Origin: Brasenia schreberi
Lineage: Eukaryota; Streptophyta; Magnoliopsida; Nymphaeales; Cabombaceae
Direction of reading: 5' to 3'
NCBI GenBank assembly: GCA_036023115.1
Contig: JAYKKT010000056.1
Location: 2,188,001 to 2,252,000 of the forward strand
Length of the DNA stretch: 64,000 nucleotides
Under the pieces are notes generated by a model. That model was not told where the DNA came from. It searched no databases and worked only from the letters and a program-made list of their open reading frames with translations. The translations under genes were made by a program, and so were the position numbers. Below are positions 48,624 through 60,493 of the stretch, one piece after another; within the stretch, counting starts at the first letter, position 1; every line of letters begins with the position of its first letter.

Positions 48624-50948
48624 ATGGCCAGCCCTGTGCAGCCAGACCCTTGCCTAGTAGCGGTGACCTCGACTACCATGGCATCAATTGACGGGAATCC
48701 CCGGGCAGTAGTCGACCTTGGTGAGGCTGAAGCCAAGCTGTTGCAGCCTACTACTGAGCATAGCGCTGGCGTCGGGGAACCCATTCCACTGCTGGAGGAT
48801 GAGCTCAAGACGGGGAGGGCAAAGTGGGCACCGAGGTTCAGGCAGCCTGGTGCGGCCAAGCTGTTGCCGGAGCTTGCGGCATGGTTTGCGCGACTGGAGC
48901 CACATTTTGGTGATGGCTGGAAACAGGTTGGCATCTACGGGGCGGTCCGGGCATCCCTTGGGGAGATCAAGCGGCAGAAGGATGCGATACTGGCACTGCT
49001 GGAGCTCTGGTCTTGGGAGACCAACACCTTCCACTTCCCTTGGGGAGAGATGACCATCACGTTGGAAGATCTTGCAGTGATGGGACTTCCTCTGTTGGGG
49101 AAGCTGTCCGGGGACCGGACCTGGGACGCCGGAGATAGGCGGTCGGTTGCAGAAAACGAGCTCGAGCATAGGCGGAAGACGAAATTCCCGTCATCTGCGA
49201 AGGTCACCTATGCAGCATGGATCAGGGAATGGAAGGGCTCGGCCAATGCCGGCGAGCCGCCTACGATGCGGGAGAACCAGGCGTTCCTTGCGCTCTGGCT
49301 GTGCCGGAGCGTGCTGCCTTCCAGCAGCGGCGAGGTCGTCCGATACGGGGTCTTTCCGATGGCCGTCGATCTCTCCCTTGGCAATCCCGTCGCTCTTGCT
49401 CCGGCGTTACTCAGCATCCTCTACGAAGGGTTCGGCCGGATAGCGACGTCGAAAGAGCCCGGCCGAGCCAATTGCTACCTCCCCCTTCATTTCCTGCAGG
49501 TTTGGCTGTGGGAACATTTCCCCCAATTTGCGCCAAACGACGGTTTCAAGTTCGAACCCGGAGATATTCCGATTTGCCGGTGGCTCGGGAAGACGATGCA
49601 GACTGTCACCATGCCGCAGGCACGAGATCGCTTCCGGTCGATGGAGGAAGCGGTTGAATGGCGCCCGTGCACCAAATGCAAATGCGAAATGCCTAAGTGG
49701 TTAACTATGGAGGAAGATGAATGGGTTCCGAATCCGAGCAATCTCTCGGACGATAAAAAATGCTTCCTCCGGTGCATTGTCGCCGGGAAGATCGCCGGTT
49801 CTGGCATCGTGCAATCGTATCATCCACACAGAGTCGCTCGGCAGTTCGGTCTCGACCAGGGAGTGCCGGAACGGCACGGATCTGCGTCCCACGGGAAGCT
49901 CGGCGACAAGGTCGTTGAAGAAGCCTTCTCGGCATACAAGAGTTTCTGCGAAGAGAGAAACCCTCGCTTCCTCGTCCCGAGCAAATTGCGAATTGGATCG
50001 ACGACGAAGTAATGGGCGGAATGGTGGCTGCAGCAGCTAGCGATTGTCCCGACGCGATCTCAGCCGTTTCCGGAATCTGTAATTAACAATGCCGGATCTT
50101 CCGACGAAGAGAACGACAGTCCCTCCGAGTGTCTACCCTTCGAAGTCAAGCGTTGCTCCAAGCAAAAGCTGTCTGCCGCGTCAGCGCCATTGAAAACGAA
50201 GAAGAAGAAGCGATTGGAGAACTCGTGGAAGGAGGAATCTTCGGGCGACGACTGCTGGGAGTAAGGGATTCAAATGAGAATCGAAGGAGCGCAGCTGATG
50301 CTTCGCAGATTCGTGAAATTCGTTGCCTCGGCGCGCATGGATCAGCTTCCGCGGATTGTCGCCAAGGGAAACGAAGTACTCGAGAGCCTGGTTTCCACCG
50401 GACTTTCCGATCCCGGCATCGACGAACTGCTCAGAAACTTGTGCGGGCAAGCAGACGACGCTGCCGAGCAACGGGAGACGCTAGCGAATTGTGCCGCGGA
50501 TGAAGCAGACTGCAAAGGGGAGATGAATTCCGGGGTTGGAGTCCTAAAAAAGCTAGAATTCGAGGTTGCAAGGCTCCGGAAGATCGAGCCGGACCTGTTT
50601 CAGGAGGTGGAGGAGGAAGAGGCAGAGGTAGTGAAGGCAAGGGAAGTCGAGAAGGCGGCACGGCGAGCACGGGAGCGAGCTGAGGAAGAACTAGCACGGG
50701 AGCGAGCTGAGGAAGAGCTGGCACGGCGGGAGGAGCAGCTGAGCATGCACAAGGCGATGCTGGAGGAGACGGAATGCGCCGCCCGGGAGCGGAACGAGGC
50801 GTGGTGCCGAGCGGATAAGAGAATGGCGGAAACGAAAGGGGGGGCTAGCCGGGCTTCTCAAGCCCTCGAGACGGCCGAAGCGGCGTGGAGCCGGCAGTGC
50901 CGGGATGCTCTCACGCTTAAGTACGCCAACCTTCACTCCACTTTGTAA
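48624..50948 (+). pseudogene. Plant mobile domain (PMD, MAIN-like) protein gene with two internal TAA codons
   Basis: The frame from ATG 48624 runs 462 codons to TAA 50010-50012. It stays open in the same phase for 83 more codons to TAA 50262-50264, and again from there to 50948. Residues of about 75-300 form the PMD (aminotransferase-like, PF10536) domain: WKQVGIYGAVRASL, ALLELWSWETNTFHFPWGEM, TITLEDLAVMGLPLLG, FLALWLCRSVLPSSSGEVVR and PLHFLQVWLWEHFPQFAP. The middle part carries AEWWLQQLAIV, an acidic run (SSDEENDSPSE) and a basic KTKKKKR. The end is a charged coiled coil with a repeated RERAEEELA unit. PMD proteins act in gene silencing and occur both as host genes and inside transposons. 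The region is far richer in GC than its surroundings and has no obvious intron. It could be a recent pseudogene, or a gene with one 300-bp intron (50009-50308) that would remove both stops. Confidence 0.72.
50670..50730 (+). repeat. 30-bp tandem duplication in the PMD coiled coil
   Basis: GGGAGCGAGCTGAGGAAGA repeats with a 30-bp period, adding ten residues (RERAEEELA plus one) in frame. Confidence 0.85.
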
Positions 50949-51922
50949 ATAGATAAGAGATGGATGGTCGTTTTGGTGCAGAAAGGGCAATGCTTCGATC
51001 CTGAGAGTTCATGTCTTGTCTTGGGTGCTTCCAACTGTGATCTGCGTTTTGCAATTCTTTCCACCATGAGTAGAGTACATACTTTCCTTTTACGGTTGCC
51101 CAAAAACCTTAGCAAGTGTCTTTACGTGTAAAACATATCTCATTTATTGCTCTCCAACGTCATTAACACATGAAGCCAAGCTCTCTCACAAGACCTAAAA
51201 GCTCCTCTCATCTAAAAACCGATCTAATTCTTAAAGGGAGGAAAGAGGTGTGGGGGGGGGGGGGCAGTCTTTGGTTGCATAAGGCCATTGTGTCTCGTTT
51301 TGCTTGTCTTTCTTTGAGATAATTATGTCATACATGCCGAATTACTTAAGTTATCATGGTTTACTAGCGTACAAGTACATATCGAACGAGGTCTACCAGC
51401 CTTCCAAATACTGATGGTTTAGACAGCAAAAGAAAAAATCTACTCAATAAACTGGAAAAACTATAAATGTTCAAACCTCATGTGTATTTAATTCATTTAA
51501 TTATTTTCATCATTTGATTAGTATAATCAATCATAAAGATTTGAATTAATGGTATTGTTAAGTTTTTGTAGTTTGTAAAATATTTTTTCTTTTATCAATT
51601 CAACTATTATCTCAAAAGATCGATCGATTGAGATGATAAAATAGTTTTCAGTATTAATACGATTTGAATATATATCACATTATATATAAGTTTTAAATAC
51701 ATGATATCTTTTAATACATAATTTTACATAAATATATTTATTTTTAATCTAAATGTTTATATAAAATTATGCATTGAAAGACTATGCATTTAAGTCTCTT
51801 TCAAACCCTATGGCTCTTCGTGCTTCTGTGTACTTGACGAGTTATAGGACCTGTGCTCAACCACACTTATGATTGTACCAAAAAGAAAAAAATACATACT
51901 CATATTGTGTATAGTTATTTTT
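50949..51922. other. Intergenic, no gene seen
   Basis: The 3' flank of the PMD gene. It includes a run of 13 G at 51252-51264, then AT-rich sequence with no coding signal. Confidence 0.5.
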
Positions 51923-51935
51923 AATGATTAATCAA

Positions 51936-52130
51936 CTAAGCCTTTTCCGCATTCTAGATGAGTCGGTTATATAGATCCTTTGTTTCTACAAAACTCTTTA
52001 ATTATTTATAAAATCCATAATAAATAAGTTCGATAAAGTTTTACATTGGCTAACTTAACGCAACCTTCCTCTTTATCCAAGCTTAAGATCAATCATGCAA
52101 GAGTGATTCCTTATATGAGTGAAATTTTTC
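51936..52130 (-). mobile_element. 195-bp internally deleted RTE derivative (SINE-like)
   Basis: On the minus strand the first ~130 nt match the RTE 5' end (ACTCATATAAGGAATCACTC, CTTGGATAAAGAGGAAGGTT, CCAATGTAAAACTTTATCGA; compare 44656-44780). The last ~60 nt match the RTE 3' end (GTAGAAACAAAGGATCTATA, then CCGACTCATCTAGAATG, AAAAGGCTTAGTTG). The whole coding region is absent. Flanks AATGATTAATCAA (51923-51935) and AATCGTTAATCAA (52131-52143) look like a 13-bp target duplication with two mismatches. I infer mobilisation in trans by RTE proteins. Confidence 0.7.
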
Positions 52131-52495
52131 AATCGTTAATCAAACAAAAAAAATAAACTCATCAAAAGATGGGCAGAGGCAAAGAAAGAGAATCTCAGCC
52201 CAACAAAATGACTCCTGATTGATAACGCAGCGGCAAATTGAACCTACCAACCATGACCGAATATTAGCTTCTAGCCACAAAATCAGAAGCATGCCATCAG
52301 ATAGTTAAACCGTACATGTGTGAATATTTATAAAAATGATATCGAGTTCCCTTTGTGCAAGTTTTCCGTTATATCCCTTGTTTGCTTTGTTGGAAGACAG
52401 TCCTTCAGTAGTCTCTTAGTACATGTAAGACTCTCAATGCCTCATCCTGTACTAACTGGTCTCATGGAATCTTAAGCACCATGTCATTAGCATTT

Positions 52496-52497
<2 letters not shown>

Positions 52498-52554
<57 letters not shown>
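52498..52554. repeat. (CT)28 microsatellite
   Basis: A perfect 57-bp CT run about 300 bp past the stop codon of the kinase gene, probably in or near its 3' UTR. The overlapping frames on both strands are repeat artefacts. Confidence 0.95.
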
Positions 52555-52558
<4 letters not shown>

Positions 52559-52860
52559 TACGCGCACGCAGGCGCAGATGGGTACCTGCAAGGTTGGGAA
52601 ATGATCGAAATTAAGTATCGGCACAGAAGCGGGAAAAGGTGCTCTTGTTGGCTTACACTGCAGTAGGCACAACATTTCATGATTTCAGCTACTTCATCCA
52701 TACTCAACACTATTACACATATGACGTTATTTTCGTGGAGGAATATTCACGACGGATAAAGAAAGGGCGTGACAACGACTTCCACAGCCATATAATTGCA
52801 GTTTGCAATTCAACAGCCTCCCTGATCAGCACGACTTTCTGTTCAACGATGCTAAGGGGT

Positions 52861-55800
52861 TCAAGATACAGTACGCCCATAACACACAGAAGCAAGATAC
52901 AAATTTTTTGCCCATTTCTCCTGCAAAAGAACAGATTGAACGATATTCAAGTCCTTTCCATAGAATGACCAGATCCAAACATGCTTCCCCTTCTACCAAA
53001 ACTGGCTAACGCTATAGGAAAGCACTAACTGACAAGGGGACCACGGGTAGGGCCAACTTCATTTAACTGACTGCGATTGCTCCATACAGACAGCTATCTC
53101 AGTTTATTCGTTTCTTTCATTCCTTGACACTACGAACAAAGCCCAACGAGGAACCACCATCAAAGAGGTAATGACTCGGGACAGGTTCATCGAAATCAAA
53201 AGCTAAAACCACATGTTCCAATATATAGTGGACTTCACTAAGAAAGATGAAATTATATAGAAGATTCAATAACGCACCTTCACATGAGTACTTGGAAAAG
53301 CAGTTGTCCGTAAGGTCTCCTGAGTCTCATCTGCAGGTTGGCGTCTCGGCACACTTAGAATGAGGGCAGCTTGATCCCAAGTTGCTGCTGTCGATGTGAT
53401 ACGATAGCCACCATCCCATCTGCGGTGTATGCCCTCACTTGGGTAGAGAAAATCCAACTCCACAACCTGTAGAACAGAAGGCCCATCGATCACCTCTTGT
53501 GCCGGGTTTACCACAAAAATGACAACAACAACAACTAAGCCTTTAACCATACTAGACGGGGTCGGCTACAAAAATGACAGAAGAGGAAAATTTTGAGAGA
53601 ACACACTTAGTCAAAAGCCTAAATACGAGAGAGAGAGAGAGAGAGAGAGACTACCAACCTGATCTGCAAAACCAGCATTGCGAGACATGACAACACCCCA
53701 TCTACCCCCAGCAGTTGCCATTGACGTTACATGAAATCCTTCTCTCCATTTCTTGTTTATCCATTTAAATGGAAATGAGTCGCTAACTTTGTAGGACTGC
53801 TGTGTGTAAAGTGTTCCTGCAATAATACAAGGACCACTTTAATTTCATAAAATGTAAACCAGAGAATATGAGAGAATCAAGTGCATTAAGTGAAAATATA
53901 GCAAGATTGATGACTGAAAATCCCACGACTTAAACCTGTTTTTATCACTGAATCTTGGCTGGACATTGATGACTTATAAATTTTGCATGACCAGTTAATC
54001 GGCAGCCAGGATCCATGGAAAGTATGTAATTATGTGGATGGAGATCATTAGCAACACACTGACTATTTTAACGAGCACTTAATGATAGGGCAACCAATAT
54101 GGTAAACTTATAAATCTCCAAGCAATGCAGTATTCGGTAGAATGTAGAACAATGGATCCATTTCTTTTACATGAGACCAAATTCAAGAAAGTGGACCTGC
54201 GAGTCATTGAATAAGAATGTGATCATAATTATGTACATTATCAAGATCCAGTTTATTAAACCTAATCCGCTTCAGGCTGAACTTGATTCATATCCACAAT
54301 GGAACTGAATTATAGTACATTGGGTTCTAAAATTTTAAACCCACTTAAAAGATGGGCTTCTGATGACCCAACACCTGTCTCACCGGCCCATAAGCACACT
54401 TGGGTCTTAAAAATTTTAGATACCAGTGACAATAGCCAGAGATGAAAGGTTAGGGTCCTCACTCAAAATTCAATATAAAATGGGACAATAGACCTGATCC
54501 ATATCTGACCCATGTACAATTCCTGCAATAAAAGAACCTCAAATTGCCAAATCCTGAGAGACGTACATCACAAAGCCACCGTACCTACTTGGCTGGACCC
54601 TCATCGATAATCGTGTGCAAAAACTAAACGCTGACACAGTTTATCTAAAATCTTACACTCATGAATACTTAAACAATCTTTGGATGATGAGTCCAAAGGA
54701 GACCCTAGTTTGCATAGCCTCATGAAACTTGATGACAAGAATAAGGACTAGATATGAAGTGCATTCTTAACATAGATATGATTGTTAAGTATATCATCAT
54801 TCTCATAGCCATGATGAATACGATGAACCCAAATTGCTCACCTTTAGACATCACCACCAAAGAACTATCATTGCTCGCACCAGCTATGGCACTGATATAG
54901 TAATTCTTTTCCCACTGTTCCATAATCCATTCCTATAAGAAAAAATGGGTTCTGAGATACTCATCGACAAGCATAAATGATAAGAGAGTAAGAACTAAAA
55001 ACTACAAAATGATGTCTTATTAATGAGTAATTACCTTGTGAAGAAAGCAAGGGGAAAGCTCATATACTTGGGAACTAAAACCAGTTCCTGCATCCATGAT
55101 AAGAGCCCATAAATTTGAACAAGAAGCTATGCAACTTATAAATAACCCATCTTCATTTCCTTTATCAATATGCTGTGCCAACCGGGAATCAGCCACATTA
55201 TAATGGTACCTGGTTGCAAGTCAAAAAGCACATAAGTTCAGGAAAATTCTGAAAACATTTAGATGGCCAAATTTTATGCATAATATGTTAAAAGTGGTGC
55301 TACAAACCAAAACCACCATTATCGCACACTAATTGGGTCTCAAAAGTAGTGCTCATGGACCAGAAATTAAAGAGTTGTGAACAAACTAGAATTTTTAAGA
55401 TGGCAAGAGGATGGGGAAAGGTGATGAATGGACAAAGCCTTCCAGCACAAAATTTATCAGAACAACCAAAATGCGGACAAATAATGAATATATTAAGTAG
55501 AAACTTCATGGCAAATAAGCATGTGTTGCTCCTTTTACAACATAACATTCCACTAAAGGAGAAAACTACTCCAACTGCAAAAATAGAAGCCTGTTAAGGA
55601 GATGGTGAAGAATAATTCTTCCTAGTTATTTTGACATGGATTACAGGGAGATAAGACTAAAACTAGAGAGAGAGAGAGAGAAATGAATTTCAAAGAAACA
55701 AAGTGTCACAGACACACCTTTACAAAACTGGGGGGGGGGGGGGGGAATGAATTTCAAAGATATAGATAGATATTTGAGACAACGTCGCAGACACCTTTAC

Positions 55801-58800
55801 AAATCAAAATCAACGAAGAAGCCCAAAAGTGGTTGTCAAACGTTTGATACCTGAGTGTGCACTGGTAGGTATCTGCCTAACCCTAGTATTATGTAAAAGA
55901 AAAATCAACGGAAGTTGGGTGAAAATTTTACATACTTCTAAATTAACTATTGCAGCATCATGTGTAAAAAAAACTATCATGCTACAACACAGGCATGCCA
56001 AGTCAAAGGGCTAAAAAAACTCATGTAAGAGAAGATAGATTTTTAGAGATATTGAAGAAGTTGGATAAGGTTTCCTACTTAGGAAGGGGAAAAAAGAACC
56101 AAGAATCTGATCTTGATGGTAGCCTCTAATCCCTGACTAAAAGGAAACCATGTGAGGTCATAAAACGCTTTCTTGTGTACCGTTTGCCTCACATTTTACC
56201 TTTTGCATCTCCAAAGAGTAAAATGACAGAAAAAACTTGATCTTTCATTTCTTCCACAAAACGACCTAGATTCGAAGAACCAGGACCCTATCATCTTCCC
56301 CCCCTCTTTTTTTTTGTTTTTCATTTAAGGATATCCATCCCCCACGCTTCATTATGAAAGAACCGCAAAAGAAAGCTGATGCATACAAGGTTACCACTGA
56401 CGTTATCTTCTGTATTAACTTTCAATTAAGATATAGAACTTAGTTGAAACTTGAGCCATCTCTCTCTTTCTGAACAGAAAAAAAAAAGCAGCAAAGATGC
56501 AATTAAAATTCAATGTGGGGTCAGATCCAGTTTGAAACTTACATTGGTAAACTATGACATATCTCTTTGTGATGCTTTAGATTTCCATCGCATCATGGAA
56601 ATGTGTTGGGTTACTTTTAACACATATAAAGCCAATTGTTTTTTCACATCAGTTTTCTGCAGGTAAATTGTTCATCTGTCAATTTAATAACAAGCCTTTG
56701 AATTTTCGAGGTCACATTTTTCCCATAACAAGTAAATGCTATTTTGGCAAATGTACTGTCACCTACTTGCAGCAACATAATTAATGAATTGTGCTCCCTC
56801 TGACTTTCATTTTCTCCCTTTGGTTTGCTGTAAGCAAGTTCTTCACAGAGTTTTTAGTTTTGCCTAGAAATACGCCTTTCCCATAAACAAGTAAATAATG
56901 TTTAGCAAGTATAGTTCTCAGAGTTAAGAGAAATGCTTAGGTTGAACCGAAATTGTGACTACCAAGAATTGTGGTGCAGAAGCGGAAATCCTCATTACCC
57001 TGTGAAATCCCCTCACTCATGTGACTCCAAAGTTCCAAACAGGTGTAAATGAAGATGACAATGCCATGCAATAAGCTTGAACTGCTCATTCTAAAGATGC
57101 AGCATTGCACAAACACTAGGAAAACGTAAACAACAAAGGCATTTGGAAAGAATTACCAGCTACGCAAAGAAAAAAAGACATCATATCTTTGGACTGGATT
57201 TCAATGAATTGTTTGCCAAAAAGAACACATACCCTTACGAAGAAAGACACATTTATTAGGATTTTTTTCCTGTTCCTATCAGCAAACAGTAAGGGAACAT
57301 GAATCAAGAAAAATCAAAATATACATGTCTGTAGAATAATTATAAGACAAAGAAGAAAACAAGTTACTTTGAATGCATGTTCAGTAAAAAGGACAATAAA
57401 GCTAATACCGCTGCTTCATTGGCATCCTTGCTTTGTAGACAGAGATCCACTGAGTGGCAGGAAGTCCTAGCCGGACTTTTTTCTTAGGTTGGCCATCATC
57501 TTCTTCGTCAGCAGTCAACCTACCTCGTTTTTGCCCAACTTGATAGATTATCTGATTGTGCACAAAATTCAACACTAAGACACTAGAATATATGTATAAA
57601 AGAAGCAAGAGAGGAAACAGTATCATTAACCAATGAGTTGTTACCTTCTGAGCACCATCAGTATTAATGGGCCTAACAGCCGGATTGGCTCCAATCAATC
57701 CATCAAAGAGAGATATGAGCTTAGAATAATTAGGCTCTTCATCAAACTTCAAGTTTACAACAACTTCAAGAAAATGTTTGAAAGGTGGTGGGCAGAAACA
57801 ACATAGCATCTCTGGAGATGTTGCCATCTTTTTCTTGCAGACAAGGAAAGATTTGTTGTCTCCCTGAAATAAGTATTCATGTACATTTGTACAATGAGCA
57901 TCCTTGTATCATAAGAAGAAAAAAGAAGACAAAATACAATAGTTGGTTAGAGCATTAACCTGATATCCCTGCCAAGGTAACCTGCCTCGGTGAAGAAATA
58001 TCAATGTATATGCAAGAGACTCTAGATCATCTCTTCTACTTGCAGTTCTTCCCAAATGTGCATGCGCACTGGCATACCGTACTGTTCCTCTAAGAAATCA
58101 AAACTCAAATCAGAATATGTTCAAACCATAAAATAGAATAATAAATAAATGGTGGACTGGAATATCATGCAATACCTGAAAACATCAGGCCTCTGATCAT
58201 ACTCAACATGCTGACCAGTAGAGCCATCTCTCCACTTTGTTGCTGCAGAAGCAATGACGATGGTTTATATATGTAGGAACATGAGTTATGAAATGCCTTA
58301 AGAAGAACGGGAAAGACCAAAGAAGAGGCATCTCACCCAAGCCTAGATCCACAAGATACAACCTCTTCTCTGACGGTGTGGATGGTTGACCAAGTAAAAA
58401 ATTCTCAGGTTTCACATCACCATGGACATACCTGATGCGACAAAAATGCTACATCAGCTCGAGAGAGTATTCAGCAAGAGTTTTAAGCGGTGTGCACCCT
58501 ACCCTCTTGCGTGTATCTTCTCCAGAATTGAAATGGACTCCACAGCAATACATGCAACCATCTCAGATGACATCCTGGACATTTATAAAAAATATAATGA
58601 GGCATATACTCACTTCCTGCAGTTGTAAGTTCAATAAAAAGTTAGATAAGGTAGCAATACCATAAATTATCTTTGTGAGAGATGATGGTTAGAATAACTA
58701 TACTATAGGACTAAAATGAAGACCAATAGTGGTGAAAAATGAGAGATTCCGAGCAAATACCATGATATGAACTAGGGACCAACCAAAGACATCTTGTGAC

Positions 58801-60434
58801 ACCTCTCACTAAGAAACCAGCACAAATTCAACCACATCATCATAGGCATATGGAAAAGAGAAAATTTTCTAAATGTTTGATGAGTGAAAGAAAAGCATGT
58901 AAGATAAAAGCTTGTCAGAATACAAGTTGCTATGACATGAGAAAACCAATTTTCGATATATTCTATTCAATAACAAAATTCGTACATTTTTTACAAAACT
59001 CACTGATGACGGAGACTCACTTGCAATTTAGGGTCTTAAACGTACAGGAAAACAAGAAACCTACACCTTTGAAAGAATAAACATGTACTCAGTTACTCAC
59101 GCTTGGCTAGAGGAATTCCAAGTATCCCATAAGCTAGGCCCCAGCATATCCATAACCTGCCAATTGGTTAAAACAGCAGTGCTCAAGACATGCAGAAAGG
59201 TAAATGAACCAGTTAAACAGAAAAAATGTACAAAAAAAAAACGAAACTGAAGTTTGGGAGAAAAAAAGAAAGAAATAAACCACATTAATCATATCACCGG
59301 AATCATAAATAATGAAGACAAACTATTGAGATCTTACCATAACATAGTATTCTCCCTGCTTGCCTTTATAATGCACCTTTGGAACTCCATGGCTACCACC
59401 AAGCGCACTATTTGGAAGAAGTTGATTGAATATCCACAAATGATAAGGTGGGTAGGAAAAGTATTTTGAGTAAAAGATGCAGCAAATATTAAATGAATAG
59501 ACAACATACTTGTAAACTTGCCACTCATAAGGAGGACCAAAGTTGCAACCTTTGCTGCTTTTGTGCTCGAACTTAAGAGCAACCTATGGAGGAAAAGAAA
59601 CCTAAGCCACTATACCAACAGGAAGGGGGACGAAAACAGCATCAAACAGACGATAAAGAAGAAACCAGTCTACAAACCTCAATTAAGCCAAGTAAAATTT
59701 ACCTCCAGAGAGTGAGGTCCACTTGACAGTTCGGTTCCACCAGACACACGACGACCAACAAAAACCTGACCAAAACCACCCTTGCCAAGCTTCCTCTCAA
59801 TCTTGTAAACAGGTGAACCGCCTACTTGTACCTATACACAATAAACACATCATGGATGCATAAAAAAACTCAAGCATTTGCATACTAAACATATTTTGGT
59901 AAGGAGTCCAAAATATGTGCCAAAGAGGGAAAAAAGTAGTGCCTAAGAAATATGGAAATATTAGGTTCCTAGCAGATATACCCTCTCAGGAAAAGGAGCA
60001 GTGCTTCCTTCATCTTCTTGTCCTACAGCTTTATCTGCACTTACACCACCACTATCATCTCCCATCATTTTCTTCCCAAGATTGGCGGGCGCAGCTTCCT
60101 CTAGTGTGGCTTCAAAATCAGCCTGCTCTAAGCTCTGGACTTCATAATCACGTGCAGGATTGGGACCCAAATCATCAGCTGGCTGTACTGTCCAAGGTGA
60201 ACCCCTTTTCCTCTTCAGAACCTGAGTTCTAGGCTTAACAGCCCTGCCTCTTGCAGGAGCTACTGCTGCCTCAGCAGCGGCTTTTGTTGCTGCTGTCCTT
60301 GTTCTTGTACGACCCCCAGTCGTGAAAGGCTGCCCTTGTTGCTTTTTTGTGATGGTGTGCCTACCGCGTGTCTTTTGCTGCAGATTTACAGGCGGAGCAA
60401 GGCCTATGCGTATTCCACTGCACAACTCAGGCAT
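52861..60434 (-). CDS. Casein kinase 1-like protein kinase, MLK/PPK/EL1 (HD16) family, 16 exons, 726 residues
   Basis: I assembled 16 exons, all with GT-AG introns and compatible phases: 60434-59982, 59831-59703, 59583-59510, 59407-59338, 59156-59101, 58574-58503, 58431-58337, 58242-58176, 58089-57960, 57863-57645, 57551-57409, 55209-55035, 54932-54842, 53816-53659, 53466-53278, 52920-52861. The total is 2181 nt with no internal stop. MPELCSG at the start and [19 protein letters not shown] at the end match the family (MPELRSG... GRTVS). The N-terminal 151 residues are basic and Ala-rich with a likely NLS ([12 protein letters not shown]). Kinase features are the Gly loop GKGGFG (167-172), VALK Lys198, HGDVKPEN with Asp290 and Asn295, and DLG Asp313. 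Arabidopsis PPK/MLK/AEL kinases phosphorylate cryptochrome, PIF3 and histones. Rice HD16/EL1 phosphorylates Ghd7 and the DELLA SLR1, affecting flowering time and gibberellin response. The largest intron is 57408-55210. Nothing suggests loss of function. Confidence 0.93.
53524..53567 (-). mobile_element. 44-bp minimal RTE insertion (3' tail only) in kinase intron 14
   Basis: On the minus strand the insert reads AGCCGACCCCGTCTAGTATG, then GTTAAAGGCTTAGTTGTTGTTGTT, matching the last bases of RTE copy 1. It is bracketed by ACAAAAATGAC at 53513-53523 and 53568-53578, a perfect 11-bp target duplication. The intron is only 192 bp, so the event adds 55 bp of it. Confidence 0.9.
53626..53650. repeat. 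(GA)n microsatellite in kinase intron 14
   Basis: A CT run on the sense strand, beginning about eight bases after the intron 14 donor. Confidence 0.9.
55210..57408 (-). other. Large intron 11 of the kinase gene
   Basis: 2.2 kb with no exon or transposon that I recognise. It contains a run of 16 G (plus strand, 55730-55745) between two diverged copies of a ~45-bp phrase (GAATTTCAAAGA ... CACCTTTACAAA at 55684-55726 and 55747-55802), and GA repeats at 55664-55681. Frames inside it are short and unrelated to the kinase. Confidence 0.8.
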
Positions 60435-60445
60435 TCTTTTCCCAT
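60404..60445 (-). promoter_or_regulatory. Upstream ORF overlapping the kinase start codon
   Basis: An ATG at 60445, 11 nt before the main ATG and out of frame with it, encodes 13 residues ([13 protein letters not shown]) and stops at 60404, past the main start. If this leader is transcribed, ribosomes must scan past it. The frame that extends the kinase upstream to 60449 begins at TTG, so ATG 60434 (MPEL) is the sensible start. Confidence 0.55.
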
Positions 60446-60493
60446 GCAATCCACAAATCCCTTTCCAAGTTCAACCATATCTTTGGCATAAAT

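Noticed and set aside
48521..50012. Long minus-strand and alternate-frame ORFs over the PMD gene
   Set aside because: High GC gives few stops in all frames. None of these frames has a recognisable domain, whereas the plus-strand frame carries the PMD motifs in order.
52462..52710. Arg-Glu or Ser-Leu repeat proteins
   Set aside because: These are direct translations of the (CT)28 microsatellite.
60435..60449. Kinase start five codons upstream at 60449
   Set aside because: That codon is TTG. The ATG at 60434 gives MPELCSG, matching the conserved MPELRSG start of the family.
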